Shown here piece after piece: positions 10,739-24,200 of a stretch of 64,000 bases of DNA. The stretch is from Lithospermum erythrorhizon. Lineage: Eukaryota > Streptophyta > Magnoliopsida > Boraginales > Boraginaceae. Below the pieces are notes generated by a model that worked only from the letters and a program-made list of their open reading frames with translations, did not search any database and was not told the DNA's origin. The position numbers and the translations under genes were made by a program. How positions within the stretch are numbered: position 1 is the first letter of the stretch; every line of letters starts with the position of its first letter. The stretch covers positions 1,054,001-1,118,000 of the forward strand of contig JADFUC010001346.1 in the NCBI GenBank assembly GCA_019722365.1. Direction: 5' to 3'.

Positions 10739-13700
10739 ACTTTGGTTGGTTAGTTCATTTATGTAACTTATTTTGCTTGAATGATCTTTTGATGTTATTG
10801 TGATTATATAAGTTGATGTGTTTTTTAGTAATAACTTAGAGTGTTTGATTATTATTGTATGTTTTTTAGCCTTGTTAAGGCTATGGTTTTAGTGTAATGA
10901 AACATATGACATGGAAACGAAGAACACATATACGAAGTAATAAACTAATTAAGTAAACCTATGATGTTTTATGCACAACACTAAACTGACATAAAATAAT
11001 TGATTTTGGCGAAAATTAATCAAGCAACAAATGATTATACATTTTTTAAATTGTGTTTCTTCACTTCCTTGTATTAATTATTATTATATTCTTTCTTATT
11101 ATAATATGTTTTATTGATTCAAATATGTTTAATAAAATTTTAAAAAGCATTTTATAACATAATTGATAATTAATAAGTGCAAATTTTCGCTTTAAAAAGT
11201 GCAATAGCAATTTGAGCATCGTTGGAGTTATCTGCTATAGCATAATGTGAATAGTTTCTGAATTTTCATCTTCTATATTTAGCTACCAAATATGTTCATT
11301 ACTCGATATTTTCGTCGATATATAAAAATATTCGCCATCGCCCGCTTTAAACCAGATAAAAATATTTGATGTAATATTACCTTAGATTTTTTTATTTATC
11401 ATAACAATAAGTAAATTCATTTAATACAATGAATGACCACCTTTGCGTACTAATTTTATTTTATGAATCTCTTTATTCAGTTATAAATTGAAAAATAATT
11501 TTTATCCAAAAATTAACGATAAATAATATATCCCAGGAGTATGTGATATTTTGTATTACACGTTTGACAATTGAAATAAAAGATGTCGAAGATACATATC
11601 TAATACTCACTCAATAAAATGGGTGCCCAAGGTTTAAATTTGAATTTTTACTTAAATTAAATGTTAAATTCAAATATTTTTTATTTTTTTGTTGTATAAT
11701 ATTTGGTGAAAATTATCAAAATAATAATGTTGTCAAATTACTTTAATATTGACATTAAATTTTATTAATCAGCGAAATTATGTTTATCGATGAAAGTGTA
11801 AAAATTTATCGATTTTGAGCACTTTAAATCAATCCTTAATGATCGTTAGTATGGATGGAGTAACTTGATTTGTAGATATTTATTTTAGAAATTTATTTTT
11901 ATTATAATATATATAGCATGTTAGTTTTTGCTTAAATTAAAATATATTTATCTATAAATTATAGATCTGATAATTAGTTAGAGTTGAATTCGATATATGA
12001 AAGTGAATTAAAAAAATTTAATCTTAAGCTAAAAATACATGCATGAATATGTATATTATATGTATATAATCGCTGTATTGATGAGCATTCGATGTCTGAA
12101 ATCAATACTATTTGGAACCCAAACCCTTTGTGGCCTTTTATATTAAGTTGTTATTTATGCCAAAATTTTAAAAGTTTTCATATTAAGTAATATTAATCAT
12201 ATATATACTATTTAGGTTTAACTTTATTAAAAAAAATTATTATAAAATATACTTTTTAAAATATTTATGTCGTCTTTATTTAAATTGATTTTGATATAAT
12301 TATTCATTTGGGTATTTTCATTCGAGCAGAGACATCCCAATGTATGGCGTATTTGGTTGTTTTATTAGGTAAAATAATTGAAATTTCGCAAAAAAACATG
12401 ATATTATTCAGTTTTTGTGCAAATCTTGGTAAACGATAAATGTCAGCGAAAAATATGTTAAAATGAATATATAAAATAGAATTAAATAGTAGGCCATGAA
12501 TAATTTTATCATGTCAATTGAAAGTGATGTTTCAGCAAATAATCAAACCATAAAAGATATTTACATATTAAAATAGAAAAGTGATATTTTAACGATAAAT
12601 AAAAATTACGTAATGTGCGTTCTTTTGTGCTTGCTTGAAAGTGAAAGAGTAGTATGAAGAATAATATGGTAACAAAGCTTAAATCTATTATTAAAAATCG
12701 TAAAGGATTATATAACTATGAATAAAATAAATTATAATATAAATTAAAAAAGTATAATTTCTAAATTTCACATAAATAGTTAATTATTTTATTTATTATT
12801 ATCTCAATTTAAATATTTAAAGTATAAATACTTACGTATAACACACGTATATTTTACTAGTAAGCTAATAAGTGCACTGAGTATCTTTGTTATAATTTTA
12901 TTTTAATTCCATCTTTATTATTATAATGACTCGAATGATTGAACCTTCGACTAACTGGTATATGTAGTACTGTAGTTCTTATTCCTCTCTGTTCACTACT
13001 GTTCTTATTTTACTCCGTATTAGAGTTGGTCATCAATTTGGTTTGGTCTGCAGTAACAACAGGTTCTGAAGCACGGTGCAGAAGTAAAAAAGTGGTGATA
13101 TGGTCTACAGAGTCTTTGTAGGTTTATTGGATTTTTTCTTTATCAAGATAGATAACATGATGATGACTGAGAGTTTTTCAGAAAGCCCACAACTTATCTA
13201 TCTATCTAATTCTTGAGACATATCTGATCTCATACCTGTACTTTCCTTTGTCTCTTTCATTCATTATAATGTTCATCACCATGATGTTCTATCAATAGCC
13301 ATACATCAACATGCATGCATGTTGTAGCTTGAATACAAATAAACCGATGACCACATTGATTGAGCATGGATAAATATCATAGATGCTTAGATCAAGTTGT
13401 GTGCCGTTTTGTATTGCATTTTGCACCACTTGCATGTCATCAACATTAGGTCAACAGTCAAATTGCAGCACCCTATAGTTGAATTTTGTCCTTAAGTTTT
13501 ATATGGGCTCCAATATACACATACCAAAACAAAACAGTAAAAAGGGATCGCAATGATTGTTTTAAACCTATGTCCAGCCAACCGTGACTTTTATGTTTAT
13601 AGCAGCTTAGCCAATTCGTTCACATCTTGTGACAAAACAAAGCAAGTTTAATTAACTGGCACATAAAAGCAGCGAATCGACATGCTTAACTCTTAGTTAT

Positions 13701-13780
13701 TTTCATGTTTACGTGAAAATAAACAAAAGGCCGACATTGAAATTGCTGTAATGTTATTAGATTGTTTGTTTTCATTTAAA
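10739..13780. other. AT-rich intergenic region, no supported gene
   Basis: The first few hundred bases should contain the AHL 3' UTR. The rest is very AT-rich with only short meaningless frames, for example 12939-13121. No RNA gene, terminal repeat or LTR was recognised by eye. Confidence 0.55.
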
Positions 13781-14036
13781 CACATTCTTATAAAATGAAT
13801 TAAATAATTAATCATATTTAAAGAAAAAATATATAAGAATGAATTAAATAATTATTATTGAATTATTAATATAAGTAAATTATTAATTACATAAGAATGA
13901 ATTGAATCATTAATGACATACAAATGAAATAAATAATTAATTACGTAGAATAGAATTAAATAATTCGTTACATAAGAATAAATAAATAATTAATTAAATA
14001 ATAATGAATTAAATAATTAATTTAATTAATTACATA
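13781..14036. repeat. Tandem AT-rich repeats, about 30-bp unit, next to the left inverted-repeat arm
   Basis: About eight imperfect copies of a unit like CATAAGAATGAATTAAATAA follow one another. The last one merges into the left arm of the long inverted repeat at 14037. Such arrays can be subterminal repeats of DNA transposons, but replication slippage next to a TIR would look the same. Confidence 0.65.
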
Positions 14037-17000
14037 AGAATGAATTAAATTATGATGAAAATGGCTAAACAGGATTTGGCGTGATGCGAGCGATATACTG
14101 GCGGCGTGGTTGATCTGCCGTGTGTGCGTTGAATAAGTTGATTAGGGAGGTATATTGAATTTAGCGGTACAGGCATCTCGTCCAATTTTCCCTTCTGATG
14201 CTATGAGAGGATATGATGATCATTGATTATGTGTACAATTAAAATTTGACAAATTAGTATATATCTGATATGTAGCCGAAGTGATTCGCATGGTACAGAG
14301 AGATAAGATGCTACCGATATAAAATGAGTCACTTAATCAGCCAGCTCGCAAAACCCGAATCTTTGTTGGCGGTCGGCGATCAGGTAGGCGGAAAACAGTT
14401 GATCTTTGCGGCGTCGATGCATCTGCCAATGCGACATTATATGGTAGCCCTGACGTGTACGTTCGGCGATGTCGTCAATTTATATCTGAGGTGCGGACCC
14501 GGAGGAGTGAGATGCGAGCGAGTTAAATCGACATTCGAAAAGGCTCTAAGATCATTTCGTAAAGTTGTGGTGGTAGAAGGGTCGGCAGAAGATGGTTCTG
14601 ACTTGGGGCCGTTAAGTGGCGTTCGAGTAAATGTGATAATCGCTCCTCACAAGCCATGGGTTACCGTCTCCATGTACATTGGTAAAATTTTTCAATATAA
14701 GGGGAGGCGTATATGGTGGGGAATTGATTCGTAAATAGAGACCTTGAGTGGTAATGTGAATTAAAAGCGATAGGGGAGGCGACTGCAGCGATCTCGTGGG
14801 AGGGGGGCATTTTGGTTAGTGATGATTGTGTGTATTCGGTGTCAGGACGGTGGACTACGTATCTTGGCTTTTGAAATGCTAAATCGGTACACCTGCTGAC
14901 GAACAGCTTTGTGGCAAACGCCCAAACACCCTTTTTCTAGGAGATTGTTTATAACCAATAAATTTCATCAGCTTTCTCCAAAAGTGGATGCGGATTCCCA
15001 ACATGACTTTCTTTGATTAACTTACGGTCCCGAACCGCCTTACGGATTACTGGTCTCCCAGCTTATGTCGAAATTGATTTTCTTGATTTTATTTGGTCAA
15101 CGGCAATTAAAATAGATTAGAGTTATAAAGAAATTCAAAAATTATTGTTGAGTTACACGACTTGATTTGACTACCTGATAAACTTGAGAAAGTAGCAAAT
15201 TCATTTAAGTGTTACTTCGCCCCAACAAACAAGTATTTCGCTTGTTTACTAAGAAAACAAGAATAGAAAAAAATTTGCTTTAACGAAGACAAGCACATAA
15301 TAACCAAGCTTGTTTCCTTGGCATCTTTAAATAATTAGCTTCTTTTCAGCGGCTACCACGACCTACTTATTTTGTTAATTTTAATTTGTTAATATTTCTT
15401 AAATTGTTGTTAATCTTTCTCGAATGATTAAATTATTAATATTTGTTATTAATATTTGTTAAATTAAAATTTTTTGTTAAATGTTTGTTCAGTCGATTAT
15501 TATAATACCCCAGCTAGTGAATAAAATTGGTGGTGCACGGTGATGCAGTTTGTTAGTAAACAATCGAATTAGAACCATGATTAATTAATTCATCAAATTA
15601 AAATTAAGAGCAAATAGTTAATTGGAGCCAACAAACCAGAATAATTATTGCAATTTAAGGGTTCGGTTATGAAATTATGTATTGAGTGAGATTCTGGTAA
15701 TTGAAGGTATTTTTTAATTCCAAAATTAATTTTTGAAATTGTTGATACTTGAAAGTTATGTCTTAGATATTTCCAAAATTATTGTGTTAATAAACTTTTT
15801 TTTTTCATGTTGAATTGATTATGTCTTAAATATTATGAAATTATTGAGGGTATGTGTATTAGTTGAGATAGTTAATTGTCAAATTATTGTTAATGTTTCT
15901 AATTGTTAATATTTCTCAATTATGTTTAATTTTATTCTAAATTGTTTTTCTCAAATTATGCAAATATTTGTTTCTTCTCCGTCGTATATCATTTTGTTTG
16001 AATCAGTCCAATCTAACAAATGTATACCATTCAAAACATTCGAAATTAGAGTACAATTACATTAATATTTCTTAATTATGTTAATTAGTGTTTGAATATA
16101 TGATGAATTTTTTAATATTTCTTAATATTAATATTTCTTAATATTTACATTTCTTAATATTTTTAGTGTCTGACATCATGTAAAATTTTCTTTAAATACC
16201 TCCATATTCATTTTCTAAAAACAACAATTTTATTAAGCTTTGTTCCTTTCCAGCCCAAATTTCTTAATGTCAGTTTAAAAGCTATGAACGATGCTTGAAC
16301 ATCTTCACGGTTACGGTTTTTGGTACAAAGGATGGTAAATAATTTTTCAATTTGTTCATATTTACTATTTTTTAACTAATTAATTCGCCAAAATAGTTTA
16401 CATCCAAGTCTTTCGGGCAAATCTTAGATGTAATGTCATCTAGCTGAAAAGAAATACACATTGGGCCTTGGCGGGTGTATGGTTCACTACTGTCGAGAAT
16501 AAGATGTGGAATATATGCTGCGTAAGTTAATAAAAATTTTATCAAGTTTTCTAAATCATCGTAGCACGCTATAACGAATATACATTGCTGTCTGCGGTCT
16601 CGGTTCGAATTTGTGCAGAGTCTCGCCAGAGGATTACAAGAAAGTGGTACTGCGAGAAGCGTGTCTGTGGCTTGATGTGTGACTACGAGTTCAAAATGAG
16701 GAATGGTCCCTGCAGGATGCGTTGTTAGGCTGGGTTGAATACGTAGGCTACTGAGGATTCATTAAGCAAGCGAGATATCAAGCAGCTGCTTGTCGAATTG
16801 TGGAAGTAGTCGACAAATTCCTTGATGTAATAAGTAGTACTTTGATTCAATATCAAAACAAAAACCGCATTTTCTAAATATTTTCGTGTACTCGATCTTT
16901 TTTCTTTTCTTTTCATGTTTTGATGACTAGCAATTTAAGTTCATGTTTGTAAGAAAAGAAGCAAATTATTCCCATGTTTATCAAGAAATAAGCGAGTAAA

Positions 17001-17386
17001 TTCTGTGATCGTTACTTACTAAGCATCGTAATTTCTTGTTTGTTTGTTTATAAGCAAATTTGTTCGTTACTATATAATCATAATAACAATTCGCTTGTTT
17101 CATTTTAAGCACAAAGATAGTTCGCTTGTTTAAATTTATAAGCGTAAACGTAATTAAACTTGTTTGCGTCTTAAGCGTAAGGCGTGTTAGTTTAGGGTGT
17201 TTCGAGTAATTTGCCCGCCGTAATATTTAACATCAATTAACAACCACAAAGTATAGTTTATTAGTCTTAATTTGTAGGAATTTTGTTGCTTTCTACGCAT
17301 TCTGGGCGGATGAACCACGTCGTCGCCCGAGTATGAGATTGCGGATGACGGCGTTTAGCCATTTTCATTATTATTTAATTCATTCT
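14037..17386. mobile_element. Candidate DNA-transposon remnant bounded by a long inverted repeat
   Basis: The 34-bp left end at 14037-14070 (ending AATGGCTAAAC) matches the reverse complement of 17353-17386 with two mismatches. Similarity fades inward over roughly 60 more bases, through shared phrases such as CGTGGTT, and continues outward as AT-rich text. The 3.35-kb interior has no recognisable transposase. A 136-aa open frame at 14324-14734 is more GC-rich than its surroundings but matches nothing I know. The sub-region 15380-16170 is full of TTAATATTTCTTAA-type short repeats. Long arms with little coding fit a non-autonomous Mutator-like or fold-back element. No target-site duplication was identified, so the class stays open. 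Confidence 0.5.
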
Positions 17387-18000
17387 TTATGCTTAATTAA
17401 TTATTTAATTAATGCACTTTACTCCTTCATTTTTTATGAAACTATTTTCAAAAGGCAGAATCTAATGATATAAATTTTTATTTATTAAAATAGCAGTAAT
17501 TAATTATAATAATAGTAATAATAATAATAACAACAACAACTGACTTTATCTAAATAAAAAATAAAGTGTAATTTTTCATAGGTTGAATACGTATTGGTAG
17601 AAGTTCGGTAGAAAGCAACCAGAGCATCCTTCTTCTTGTCCAGGTGTGGAAGTAGTCCCGACAAATTTCACAATATAATAAATATTTGTATTTTGATTGA
17701 TATATCGATAAAAGCCCTTTTTTAAATATTTTCGTGTACTCGACATTTTGCATTTTTGATGTTAATATTGTAATTCTTTTTAATGTTTGTAAGAATATAA
17801 TGAAATTAAGCCATGATTGTTATGTAATAAACGAATAAGTTTCGTGTTTGATACAGTAAGCAGATTTGCTTTTTTGGCTTTGTTTGTTTACAATTAAACT
17901 TCTTTCATGTCGCATTCGTTTGTTTCGTAATAAACGTAAAACAATTGTTTGTTTAACGCGTGGGGCGTGTTCGTTGAGGTATTCGGTAATTTCATCCTTC
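16731..18000. repeat. Diverged direct duplication, offset about 850 bp
   Basis: The segment starting GGTTGAATACGTA near 16731 recurs near 17581. Both copies continue with GTGGAAGTAGT, ACAAATT, TATTTTCGTGTACTCGA and GTTTGTAAGAA, then end in a GCGTG(T/G)-rich, TTCG-rich stretch near 17215 and 17990. The copies differ substantially and contain only short frames. The first copy overlaps the right end of the inverted-repeat region, so the duplication straddles its border. Confidence 0.65.
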
Positions 18001-21000
18001 ATTTATATTTTGGTATTGTGTATAACAGTTCAGGTGTTCAAAATGTAACAATAATAAGCTAATAATTAGGAGTTCGGATTAGGAGCTTATTGTTTGCAAT
18101 AATTACATTTCAATTGTATATCTTAATCAGTTAAAATAGTCAAATGATGATTGTTAAATTATTATGTCTATTATTAATTAATTTTAGAATGAAACACCTT
18201 GTCATGTATCAAAACCAAACAAATATTCCATAGTAAATTATTTGGGTTTTATGAATTTTGTCCAACGTTTGTTGTACATTTAAACTACAAATAAACGACA
18301 TCAAAGTGTGAACACTATATGAATAGTATTAGTGGTATTTAATTTGTTGATTTGCAACTTGCAAAGGGTTCATGAATGAAACTTTGAATTTATTAGTCCT
18401 CATTCGTGAATCGTGATGATACTGGTCGGCCATTTCTATCTGCCCTTCCATGGTCTTCTTGATTTGCTAAATGCATCTGAGGGAGTCAGGAGAATTTATT
18501 TATAAGCGTATTGGTTTTTATCGAAATCGAAGAGAATCATTGTATGAATGCTTATGCGTTCTTGACGATTTATGAGATGTCACGGGTTCTTTGGCTTTGT
18601 GAGAGCTTGATTTGAGTCTTGATAGAAGAGCTTGTTTCTTGATTTGGTTGATTTTGAAACTGACTTTAGTTTGATTTGATTTGTTTGAAGCTTGGTTTGG
18701 ATAGGGCTTTTGGGTTTGAGGCTTGAGAACACTTTGATTTGATTTGATTTGATTTGAACTTGATTTGGATAGGAGCTCACAGGCGTGGATAGATGTCTGT
18801 CTTGATGGGCGGACTTCGTGCGAGGCAGTGTGGTCGTGGGAGTCTTGCTTGGCGTATTCACGTGTTGGTTGTATGGAGAACGTCTGCAGTGCTGAGGCTT
18901 GGTGAACTGGCCTGCTTGTTTAAATGGCTTTGGGCATTGGTGGGACCGTGTTGGATAGCTTCTGACGCTTCCAGTGAACTTTGGATTTGGTGTTTGTTTT
19001 TGTGGTGGGAATATGTGGGCAGAGAGGGCCGCTTCTTGGTGCCTTGGTATGACATTGGATTTGATAGAGTTTAGTGCGCTTGATATGACAATTGATTTGG
19101 GATAGGACTTTCAGAGCAGCTTTATGGAGTGATAGCAAGCAAATGTTGGGCAGCGTTGTTTTGCTGGCAATAACTACTGTGGCGCTTAGCGGCGTGTTGG
19201 CGTAAGAGTGAGCTTAAGGATATGGCCGCGTGGGGCTTAGTGAGATTTGGCGCCAACGATTTAAGCTTGAAGTTATGGCTGACAGCTTCTGTGGCCTTAG
19301 CGGTACTGTTCTTTGTAGAGTGATGTCGGTATAAAGATTGGAGCGTTCCGACCTTGTTGATGATCTTGTCGAATAAGCGAAGTGCTTAGCGGCGTGTTTC
19401 TGTCCCAGAATCTAGATATAGGGAATGAGCGCTCGGTTATTCTATATACGGAATTTGATGGAATCGAGCACGAAATTTATGAGTGTTCATCAAGTTTATG
19501 AATGTCGAGTATATAAGCTTAATCGCACGAATATTCGAGGCGTTCTTGAAGCGCTACGTCGGTCTGCATCGGTTTTCTTTGAGCTTGAAGGACCATGCGT
19601 TTGTACAATAATCCTTGATTCCGAGCTATTATGGCCGCTGGATGTGTTCAAGCCCATGCATTTCCCAATTGTTTACAGCTGGCGTGCTTGAATTGCTTTA
19701 AAATTTCGGAGATCGTTACCGAGATTTTGCTAGGGGTTTATTGTGTTTTTGGTGGTGAAATTTTGTGGAGTTGTGTATGATTTGTGGATGATTTTTTGGT
19801 CAAATAGAGGGGTTTTATAGGTTTACGGTATCAATTAACAACTACGATTGGCGGTTTGATTTAATTGAATCGCGATCTTGATTGTTGAATTTTTGAAAGC
19901 GAATACGGGCCAGGTCGGATGATTAATAAATTTTGGTGGCCAGAAGTATTGACTTTGGGCGCCTCCTTTGAGATGGAAGAAGGTTTCGGGTTTCTTTTAG
20001 GTGCGTTTTCATGTGTGGGGCGCTTTTGGGCGCTTGATTTTACTGCGACTTCCGAGTGCTGATTTTCGACCACGCAACTTGTGGAGCAACGTTGGAACCA
20101 CAAAACTTGTGCGTGCATTTTGCCGTGGTTTTATAGATGCTAATTTCGTACGTGGTAGCAGAGGCGTCGTTCGGCCGAGTTTGATCAATAAAGTTAGGGT
20201 TTTAGTAATTTTATCACAACTAATCTTGTTGTTTTTCTTGGGAACCTATTTCGAGTTCAAGCTTAGCATTAATTAATGTAGAAACCCTTATTCTTTGACT
20301 TCGATTAACTCAGGAGGCGATATCACGGGAGCATAGTTAGATGCGAGGGTTTGATTTGAATTTAAGTTTAATGAAGCACTGTCGTGCAGTGACATTTTTT
20401 AATGGCTCGACCCGCTAATTAACGATTAATTCGTTTAATCGATTTAATTATTTCTTGTCATTCGATAGTTCTACACCATGCAAATCCTTTCTCCATCAAG
20501 AAAAAATGGCACCGCGAGGTGATATAACTTAGTTGATTCTAAAATATATATATCCCACTATCCTGGTGATCTTATTATTATTATTTTCGTGATAACAAAG
20601 TCAATATGCATGTATCTGATGAATAATAACTATCTGATCCAGAATTCTTTTTTACAACAAGTCAATTATTTCTGTTGCGAATCAACGGCGGACGCAAGAA
20701 ATACTGTCTTCTTCTTTTGCAACAAGATCCAGCCCTAAAGTTGCTTAATATTCGACGTCCATTTTAATCCAACTTAAACGAAAGCTTCTTATTAGGAGAC
20801 ATTAGAACATGTTGATACATACAACCAGATCCTAAAGCGGTTTACTTTCGGGTCTTATTGAATATTCATCATTACGAGTAATTATACATGAGATAGCACC
20901 ATCTATTCTCTATACAGAAATAAAGGATCCTAGCAATATTGCTAGATGTTAGTATATATGAGACCATCTTCACTTCTAAAGAACTTCAAATTATCAACAG

Positions 21001-21251
21001 CTTAAACTGTTCAGCTTCTGGGGGCTGAAGTGTAAGGTAGCCCAGGAAGCATCTGAGTTTAAGCAACAAAAATATGTTTCTGTACAAACCTAATTTGTTG
21101 GATAAATTAGGATACCTTGAGCTGAGTTTCACAACCTGCTGACAATGTGGACTAACCTATTAACCTACAGACCAAGCTAGATATTGGCTAGTACAAAGTT
21201 TTCCTTCTTTGACAGGAAGAATAAATTATCTAGTATATGTCCTTGGAGGAA
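18001..21251. other. Gene-free T/G-rich region leading to the PHGAP 3' end
   Basis: From 18540 to about 20280 one strand is unusually T- and G-rich, with GATTT repeats near 18670-18770. The open frames there, for example 18793-19074 and 19425-19691, lack family features and overlap on both strands, as low-complexity sequence does. I read this as decayed repeat DNA. About 20900-21251 probably contains the 3' UTR of the minus-strand RhoGAP gene. Confidence 0.5.
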
Positions 21252-24200
21252 TCACTGATACGTTTTTGTCCGCTGTTTGAAGATTCTCTGATCTCCCTCG
21301 TCCAGACCTTTATCACGGAAATGAAAAGACGGGTGATAGTTGTCCCTCTCTGATGAAGGCCAATGCGCTTCAGATTCTTGGGACTTATCTATTCTTTGAA
21401 ATGATTTACGAGATTCTGATCTGCTACCTCTTTCAAGACTGTAGACTGGCTGCCCTGTGTTCCTATCTTTCTCAGAATTTTGGGACTCATTTGAAGTGCT
21501 TTTCCTATTATTCAAGAAAGGGAGACGGTCCGTGAACTTTGAGAATACAGAAGTTGTAAGATTAATTCCCTGACAAGTGAAAAATATTGGATTAAATGGT
21601 GTTCAGAATATCATGATGATACCTCAAGAGCAAGTTAGCTTAGGCGGTCATTGCAAGAAAACAATATTGGAAGAAACTTCAATGGATGAAATTATCTCCA
21701 GATGAAGAAAAAAATTGAGCTTATCTGTTGATATGCATTAAGAACCACTAAGTTCACAAGAATATCAAACAAAAGGTAAGACACAGGACACCAGAGTCCG
21801 GTGATCCTTTATCACTTGACATTTTATCATAACATGGATAGATAAAAATCGATATACCTACCTCTCCTCTTGAAAATGACTTTCGAGAATTTGTTGAAGC
21901 AAGTGTGCTTATCCCGGAATCTGACAAGGAGGTAGAGCTGGAAAGCCCAGCAGATTTGGAGTTATATGATGTATCTGGCGGCAGCTGTTCAATTGAGTGT
22001 CTACATGACGAAGATGAGAGACCTCGTTTCTTATCTTTGGAATACTCTGCCCTATCCATTAGTGAATGATGCTGTAGATAGAAAGAGTTTCAGTTAAAAG
22101 GTCTCCTGATTGAATTAAAGCCAGAATTTTCAACAAATGTTGCAGCTTAAGAGACTGAAGCAACCAAAATATCCCAAGTCGACAGAGTTAAGAGGACGAG
22201 AATTAACCACGACATAGAGACACAAAAAATCAATGTATAATATTCAAACTAGATATTTTTACTAGATGGAAATGCCTACCTTACTTAATTGTAACTTCTC
22301 ATTTGGAGCAAATGACAACTCAAATATTTTTTGTGTCTGCTTCCTGCAATAAGATAAGGAGGGATAAATTAATGCATAAATCCAATTCATAAGGGGAAGA
22401 TGAAGATCAACAAACATGAATTTTCGGATGCTATCTCGTGACAGAGACCAGATCAATTCTACCCTTATATTTTGCACTTGGTATCTATTTGTATCTTTTT
22501 GTTATGAGAGACAAAGGAGAAATACTGCTAGAAAGCAGAACTTATAAATCCCATTATCCAAATATGTCCAAGAAAAAGGTAAGTGAGCAACTTCTAAGAT
22601 AAATGGTTACTTATAATACATGAACTTATAAGGCAAAAAAAAGACCGAACTGAGAGGCCAGAAGCACCATTTTCTGGCACATTTAAAAATAGTGGAAGTC
22701 AAGAGTGGAAGGGATGCTTACATGTGTTGAAGCCTAAAATTTTGTTCACGTTTCTGATCAAGCTGTACCCGAAGATCGTCAGCGCTCTGCTTCAAGTTGT
22801 TAATGTCTAGTTCCACCCGAGCAATTTCTCCAAGCATTTCCATTGTCTACAATCCATTGGAAAGTTTAAATGCATCTCTCATCATTGAAACCAATTAACA
22901 AAGTTAAAAATAAAGGTATACCTTTTCATCAATATGAGCTGACATATTTCTTGGCCCTTGAGATCCTCTAAGTCCTGCTTCAAGAGCTGTTGTCAGTTCA
23001 CTCTCCTTCTGCAACTGATCCTGTAGCACGGACACCTGCCAATTGCATTGTTCTATAAGGGAGGTAAAGAACAAAAGGTGAATGTTTACAGCACAATGTG
23101 GTCTCTTTTAGAACCGAATGGAATCAAAGGATAAGACAGTTATTTCAAATAATTGGACCTCTATTATTGAACCTTCTCTTTGAAGCTAAAGGTTTCCACA
23201 AATGGTGAAAATATTACAGACATCTTGATCCACTTTCACCCTATACAACATTCCCGCTATAATGTACACCCTTTTTCTTGATTCTATCTTCATAGAAATT
23301 GGTTAATAAGAAACACGTTTTACTTCCAATCCAACGATCACATCTCACTTCGAAAAATTGGACAGTGGCAAAAGATTCAACTAAGACCAACCAATACAGC
23401 AGATGAAGCTAAGTCATAAGCAAATCAGTTCAGTGCCAACAAGAAACTTAAAATTACCTTAGGTTGCAAGACCGGTAAACAAAAAAAAAAAACAAAAAGA
23501 TCTTGCTTATAGAATTTAGAGATGTAATCCAAGGAACAAATAAGATAAACTCTCTTGAAACTGAAGGGAGATTATGAATGTCTGACATACGTTGCATGAG
23601 TATAATTTGCAAAATATTGCTATTCAGATGAAGTGAGAAAACAGGGATGGGGTTGCAAGTATAACTCCATCTCATTTGCATATGTCATACAACTGAGAAC
23701 CAAACATCTAACTATTAATAAATCAACTACATGCACAACTAAATCAATCTCAACCAGGTTACAACTTGCTGTCCAATGTGTACTGTTCCTAAGAGTAATG
23801 AGAACTTGATTGTTCATATTGAAGACCATATTTTACAAGAATCTTCACTCTGTGTGCAGTGTGTGCTTCTTATTTTGGTTATATACCACTTACATCTTTC
23901 TCAAGAGCTAGCCGGCAATCTAGTAAAGCATTCTTCTGTCTTTCCAAACTCTCAATCAGATGCTCGCTCCCTTTAGCCTAATAAAGGGGGAAAATTAGTC
24001 ATGGACAAGAACGTCTCACCTATTGCAAGACCACGATCAATCTGCTGGAAAAAATAAATACCTGATCTGCTAATTTATTCAGTGCTTGGGGAGACATGTA
24101 AGATAGAGGAGATTCAGCAGAAAAAGATTTTGCTTGTCCACCTTCATGTATATTTTTTGATGTTTCAGTTGGAACCAGTTTCTTGTCCGAGTCAGAAGTC

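Noticed and set aside
14324..14734. 136-aa frame as an annotated gene
   Set aside because: No recognisable domain, no splice partners, and a position in a putative transposon remnant; kept only as part of a finding.
16600..16625. GGTTCGAATTTG as a tRNA or SINE B box
   Set aside because: There is no convincing A box at the right distance and no cloverleaf; a single short match is not enough.
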